From positions 1 to 32,027 of the forward strand of contig JAUUYH010000006.1 in the NCBI GenBank assembly GCA_030590505.1: a DNA stretch of 32,027 nucleotides. Reading direction: 5' to 3'. Shown piece after piece: positions 28,799 through 32,027 of this stretch. The stretch's first letter is position 1; every line of letters starts with the position of its first letter. Both the position numbers and the translations under genes were made by a program. Below the pieces are notes generated by a model. The model saw nothing but the letters and a program-made list of their open reading frames with translations, ran no database searches and was not told where the DNA came from. The stretch is from Kiritimatiellota bacterium. Its GTDB lineage: Bacteria; Verrucomicrobiota; Lentisphaeria; Victivallales; JAADHT01.

Positions 28799-29383
28799 CT
28801 ACTCTCTCTCAACTTGCCAGAATTCAAGCTCTACTGGTGTGGATCTACCAAATATAGATACTAGTACCTTTAGCTTTCCTCTCTCATGGTCAATATTTTC
28901 TATAGCTCCTTCAAAATTCTCAAATGCTCCATCCTTGATCCTGACGTTTTCACCAACTTCAAAATTAATCTTAGGACGGGCCTTGTTGTCTTTTCCGCTA
29001 GCTTGATCAAGCATAGCTTCAACTTCATGCAACGGTAATGCTGCTGGCTTATCAGCGACACCTACAAAACCTATTACACCTTGTGTATGACGAACAAAAT
29101 ACCAAGTTTTCTCGTTTAATTTTTTCTCATCATCATATAAATCCATTCTAAAAAGCAGATAGCCAGGGAAGAATTTACGAGTTGTAGTCGTCTTCTTGCC
29201 AGCTCTTACTTCAGATACCTGCTCCGTAGGAATAAGAATTTCATATATCTTAATATCTTCATCTTCCTGAGTAAGATGCTTCTCAATAGTATTCTTGACC
29301 TTGTTCTCATGCCCAGAAAGTGCATTGACAACAAACCACTGTCCTTGACTTCTATCAATTTCAACTTCGATATTTTCTTCCAT
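28799..29383 (-). CDS. nusG: Transcription termination/antitermination protein NusG
   Basis: 194 residues. N-terminal NGN domain (QWFVVNALSGHENKVKNTIEKHL...RKFFPGYLLFRMD...WYFVRHTQGVIGFVG) and C-terminal KOW domain (FEVGENVRIKDGAFENFEGAIENIDHERGKLKVLVSIFGRSTPVELEFWQVE). Binds RNA polymerase and, through KOW, Rho or S10. Directly follows secE, as in most bacteria. Confidence 0.98.
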   Translation of the reverse strand: MEENIEVEIDRSQGQWFVVNALSGHENKVKNTIEKHLTQEDEDIKIYEILIPTEQVSEVRAGKKTTTTRKFFPGYLLFRMDLYDDEKKLNEKTWYFVRHTQGVIGFVGVADKPAALPLHEVEAMLDQASGKDNKARPKINFEVGENVRIKDGAFENFEGAIENIDHERGKLKVLVSIFGRSTPVELEFWQVERE

Positions 29384-29426
29384 AATTTCCTACGTCCTGT
29401 AAATAAAAATAGTAATAGATTTTTCT

Positions 29427-29657
29427 CTATTTTGTTATAAGCATCTTCAGTATTTCCATAACAATAAAATCAACACCCGCAACAAATAGTCCGAGTATCG
29501 CAACTGCTACGATAACCAACAGAGTTGATTCCATTAACTCCTTTTTTGGGGGCCAACTTGATTTTTTGAGCTCACTTATAGTATCAAGGACAAACTTTTT
29601 CCCTCTAGGGACTATCGTCAATACTATATTTTTACTTTTCTCATTTGATTCACTCAT
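29427..29657 (-). CDS. secE: Preprotein translocase subunit SecE
   Basis: 76 residues, single-membrane-span type. Amphipathic helix FVLDTISELKKSSWPPKKELMESTL is followed by a membrane segment (~46-68, LLVIVAVAILGLFVAGVDFIV). Clamps SecY in the SecYEG channel. There are two adjacent ATG codons; the second (29655-29657) is chosen because GGGAG lies six bases before it, against three for the first at 29660. Confidence 0.95.
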   Translation of the reverse strand: MSESNEKSKNIVLTIVPRGKKFVLDTISELKKSSWPPKKELMESTLLVIVAVAILGLFVAGVDFIVMEILKMLITK

Positions 29658-29773
29658 CATGAACTCCCAAAATCTTTTTTGCTAAATTAGCAGATCTTCT
29701 CGTTAATACTTTAATATAATGTCTAATGTCAACTAACTTTAATTCTCTACTCTTTACCACTTATCATTAGAAG

Positions 29774-29850
29774 TGGCAGGTGAGCTGAGATTCGAACTCA
29801 GAACCTTCGGTTTTGGAGACCGATGCACTAGCCAATTGTGCTACTCACCT
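29774..29850 (-). tRNA. tRNA-Trp (CCA anticodon)
   Basis: 77 nt with encoded 3' CCA. Acceptor AGGTGAG / CTCACCT, D stem GCAC / GTGC, anticodon stem TCGGT / ACCGA with loop CTCCAAA (anticodon CCA), T stem CTGAG / CTCAG with loop TTCGAAT. Located just before secE, a common place for this tRNA. Confidence 0.97.
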
Positions 29851-29921
29851 AAAAATTCAGCTAATGCTGCCCTCTTGAGTCCCTAGGGATTAAAGAAAAT
29901 AGTTTGTCAACGCCCGAACTT

Positions 29922-30074
29922 CTATCGTGTCTCTTTGTGCAGGGTATGCTTACGTTCAAACTTGCAGTATTTTTTTAACTCAAGTCTGCCCGGTGTGTTG
30001 CGCTTCTCTTTTTTTGTCGTATAGTTACGCTGCTTACACTCTGTACATTCTAATGTTATTATCTCTCTTGCCAT
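29922..30074 (-). CDS. rpmG: Ribosomal protein L33
   Basis: 50 residues: starts [20 protein letters not shown], then [30 protein letters not shown]. It keeps three Cys (CTEC and KYC) but the fourth Cys of the zinc-binding form is replaced, as the C-terminal pair reads [10 protein letters not shown] with one Cys only. Between tuf and tRNA-Trp, the typical position. Confidence 0.95.
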   Translation of the reverse strand: MAREIITLECTECKQRNYTTKKEKRNTPGRLELKKYCKFERKHTLHKETR

Positions 30075-30136
30075 AATTTATGCCTAAAGTCAACATACTG
30101 ATTATTTCAGTTTATGCTGAATGTTTACAATAAGTA

Positions 30137-30164
30137 TCCCGAACAGTCAAATGACTGTTCGGGA
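30137..30164 (-). terminator. Strong hairpin between tuf and rpmG
   Basis: TCCCGAACAGTC pairs with GACTGTTCGGGA over 12 bp, about 36 bp after the tuf stop. The - strand behind it is ATACTTATT, not a T tract, so this may be a partial terminator, or a stabilising or processing hairpin that lets tuf mRNA exceed that of the genes behind it. Confidence 0.6.
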
Positions 30165-30200
30165 AGCTCAATTTATATTTTTCGATATAGTAATTATTTA

Positions 30201-31394
30201 CTATTCGATAATTTCTCCAACACGTCCTGATGCAACAGTTCTGCCACCTTCACGAATCGCAAAGCGGAGAGTTTTCTGCATCGCAATCGGAGCGATAAGT
30301 TCAATCTCAACTGTTGTGTTATCGCCAGGCATTACCATCTCTGTTCCTTCTGGTAAGTTTACAATACCAGTTACGTCCGTTGTACGGAAATAGAACTGTG
30401 GACGATAATTTGTGAAGAATGGAGTATGACGTCCACCCTCTTCTTTTGATAGAACGTAAATCTCAGCATTAAACTTTGTATGAGGGTTAATTGATCCTGG
30501 CTTAGCAAGAACCTGTCCACGCTCTACATCGTCTTTCTTTGTTCCACGAAGAAGACATCCAACGTTGTCTCCAGCACGGCCTTCATCAAGAATCTTACGG
30601 AACATCTCTACACCTGTTACAGTTGTAGTTGCAGTATCTTTGATCCCTACGATTTCAACCGTATCTCCAGTATTAACAATACCGCTTTCGATACGTCCTG
30701 TAACAACTGTTCCACGTCCTTCAATTGAGAATACATCCTCAATCGGCATTAGGAAGTCTTTGTCAATTTCACGTTTAGGTTCTGGAATATAGCTGTCAAC
30801 TGCATCCATAAGCTCGAAAATACATTCAGCTTCTGGTCCCTCTCCTTCTGCTTCCATTGCTTTAAGGGCTGACCCTTTAACTATAGGAATGTCATCTCCA
30901 GGGAAATCATATTCTGTTAGTAGTTCACGTACTTCCATTTCTACAAGCTCAATCAGCTCATCATCATCAACCTGATCTGTTTTGTTTAGAAAAACACACA
31001 TTGCAGGAACACCAACCTGACGTGCAAGTAGGATATGCTCACGTGTCTGTGCCATCGGTCCATCTGTCGCAGCAATTACAAGAATCGCTCCGTCCATCTG
31101 AGCAGCACCTGTGATCATGTTTTTAACATAGTCAGCATGTCCAGGACAATCAACGTGTGCATAGTGACGGTTTTCAGTCTCATACTCAACGTGTGATGTG
31201 TTAATAGTTATTCCACGTGCTTTTTCTTCTGGTGCATTGTCAATCTCATCATACTTCATGACATCTCCACCACCACTTCTTTTCATCAGACTCATTGTGA
31301 TTGCAGCAGTTAAAGTCGTTTTACCATGGTCAACATGACCGATAGTACCGATGTTCAAATGCGGCTTATTCCTCTGGAATGTTTCTTTAGCCAT
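30201..31394 (-). CDS. tuf: Elongation factor Tu
   Basis: 397 residues. [15 protein letters not shown] (G1), [15 protein letters not shown] (G2), [25 protein letters not shown] (G3), LNKTDQ (G4, Thr where Cys or Val is common), GSALKA (G5), then beta-barrel domains II and III ending [22 protein letters not shown]. Brings aminoacyl-tRNA to the ribosome. AGGAGG lies before the ATG. Only one tuf copy is in the window; none is next to fusA. Confidence 0.99.
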   Translation of the reverse strand: MAKETFQRNKPHLNIGTIGHVDHGKTTLTAAITMSLMKRSGGGDVMKYDEIDNAPEEKARGITINTSHVEYETENRHYAHVDCPGHADYVKNMITGAAQMDGAILVIAATDGPMAQTREHILLARQVGVPAMCVFLNKTDQVDDDELIELVEMEVRELLTEYDFPGDDIPIVKGSALKAMEAEGEGPEAECIFELMDAVDSYIPEPKREIDKDFLMPIEDVFSIEGRGTVVTGRIESGIVNTGDTVEIVGIKDTATTTVTGVEMFRKILDEGRAGDNVGCLLRGTKKDDVERGQVLAKPGSINPHTKFNAEIYVLSKEEGGRHTPFFTNYRPQFYFRTTDVTGIVNLPEGTEMVMPGDNTTVEIELIAPIAMQKTLRFAIREGGRTVASGRVGEIIE

Positions 31395-31482
31395 AGTTAT
31401 CCTCCTGAATTATAGACTAAAATACCTTTTTCGTACTTTATTTTTTTATATACTTATTTCACTAATACAATTATTTAAATTT

Positions 31483-31558
<76 letters not shown>

Positions 31559-31606
31559 CAAATACAAGCTCAAACCCTGTTCTCATTAAGACAAAACGAG
31601 TCGCGA

Positions 31607-31633
31607 ATATATAGCAGATCCAATCTTTGTCAA
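31607..31633 (-). promoter_or_regulatory. Promoter of tRNA-Thr / tuf unit
   Basis: On the - strand a consensus TTGACA (31628-31633) and TATATT (31607-31612) with a spacer of 15-16 bases, followed by GCGACTCG, a GC-rich stretch like stringent-control discriminators. It lies ~50 bp before the tRNA-Thr 5' end. Confidence 0.65.
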
Positions 31634-31783
31634 TGCCATATATTATATAATTTCAATTTTTTTTGAAAAAAATGCAAAAAACATCGAATATGCACTCAAA
31701 TCGTGCTTTAATTCATACAAGAATCACATATCCCACACAATTTCTTCAAAATCTACAAATTTTTCAATCATTCCAATAATCGA

Positions 31784-31868
31784 TGGTACTCGGGGGGGGA
31801 TTCGAACCCCCACGGATTACTCCACATGGCCCTCAACCATGCGCGTCTGCCAGTTCCGCCACCCGAGC
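31784..31868 (-). tRNA. tRNA-Leu (GAG anticodon)
   Basis: 85 nt with a long variable arm, typical of Leu, and encoded CCA. Acceptor GCTCGGG / CCCGAGT (first pair G-U), anticodon stem CATGG / CCATG with loop TTGAGGG (anticodon GAG), T loop TTCGAAT. Confidence 0.96.
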
Positions 31869-31901
31869 GCGTTATCCCACAATTTTATTGAAAGGGCTTG
31901 T

Positions 31902-31929
31902 ATTTTATACTCATGCGGGTTTTTTGCAA
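31902..31929 (-). promoter_or_regulatory. Candidate promoter of tRNA-Leu
   Basis: On the - strand TTGCAA (31924-31929), 16-base spacer, TAAAAT (31902-31907), about 33 bp before the tRNA-Leu 5' end. The remaining ~100 bp to the end of the window is AT-rich with no gene seen. Confidence 0.45.
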
Positions 31930-32027
31930 ATCAATTTCATCTTTTTTTTGAAATAAATTATAGATTCTCTCTAAAAAATAGCATCCATCAGTCAACTCTT
32001 TGCCTTTTTTTCCACCAAACTCGAAGG

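Overview
The window holds the 3' end of an rRNA operon on the + strand. Facing it, on the - strand, is a long run that ends in a classic informational gene cluster. The gene order tRNA-Thr, tuf, rpmG, tRNA-Trp, secE, nusG, rplK, rplA, rplJ, rplL, rpoB, rpoC, rpsL, rpsG, fusA, rpsJ, rplC, rplD, rplW, rplB, rpsS is bacterial. The DNA is AT-rich. A type III glutamine synthetase, GT-C-like membrane protein, SHD1-like plus alpha/beta-hydrolase secreted protein and many small secreted proteins of unknown function fit a Gram-negative of the PVC group, perhaps Lentisphaerota. That placement is inference from gene content, not a phylogeny.

Layout in + coordinates. 1-463: end of 23S, then 5S and one or two terminators. 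464-1258: no gene seen. 1259-8520: accessory region on the - strand, with a membrane glycosyltransferase-like protein and then two consecutive transcription units. The upstream unit (8520 down to 6673) encodes a secreted protein split between two frames and a SurA-like secreted protein. The downstream unit (6481 down to 3666) encodes a 52-residue signal-peptide ORF, two related secreted proteins and a secreted hydrolase. Both units start from nearly the same ~230 bp cassette of promoter, 5' UTR, ribosome binding site and signal peptide. 8821-10962: glnN with its own terminator. 11228-31394: ribosomal protein, RNA polymerase and elongation factor genes, read from high to low coordinates, fed by tRNA-Leu and tRNA-Thr at 31483-31868.

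The main points of interest are: (1) the duplicated promoter/signal-peptide cassette, with a poly-C/G tract inside the promoter spacer of one copy (possible phase variation), a frame break in the other copy's gene and a remnant of a third gene copy; (2) a predicted three-way-junction RNA leader and extended -10 promoter between rpsJ and rplC; (3) an acidic, repeat-built C-terminal tail on RpoC with a hexanucleotide repeat tract; (4) termination of the S10 cluster right after rpsS; (5) an Asn in place of the rifampicin-pocket His in RpoB.
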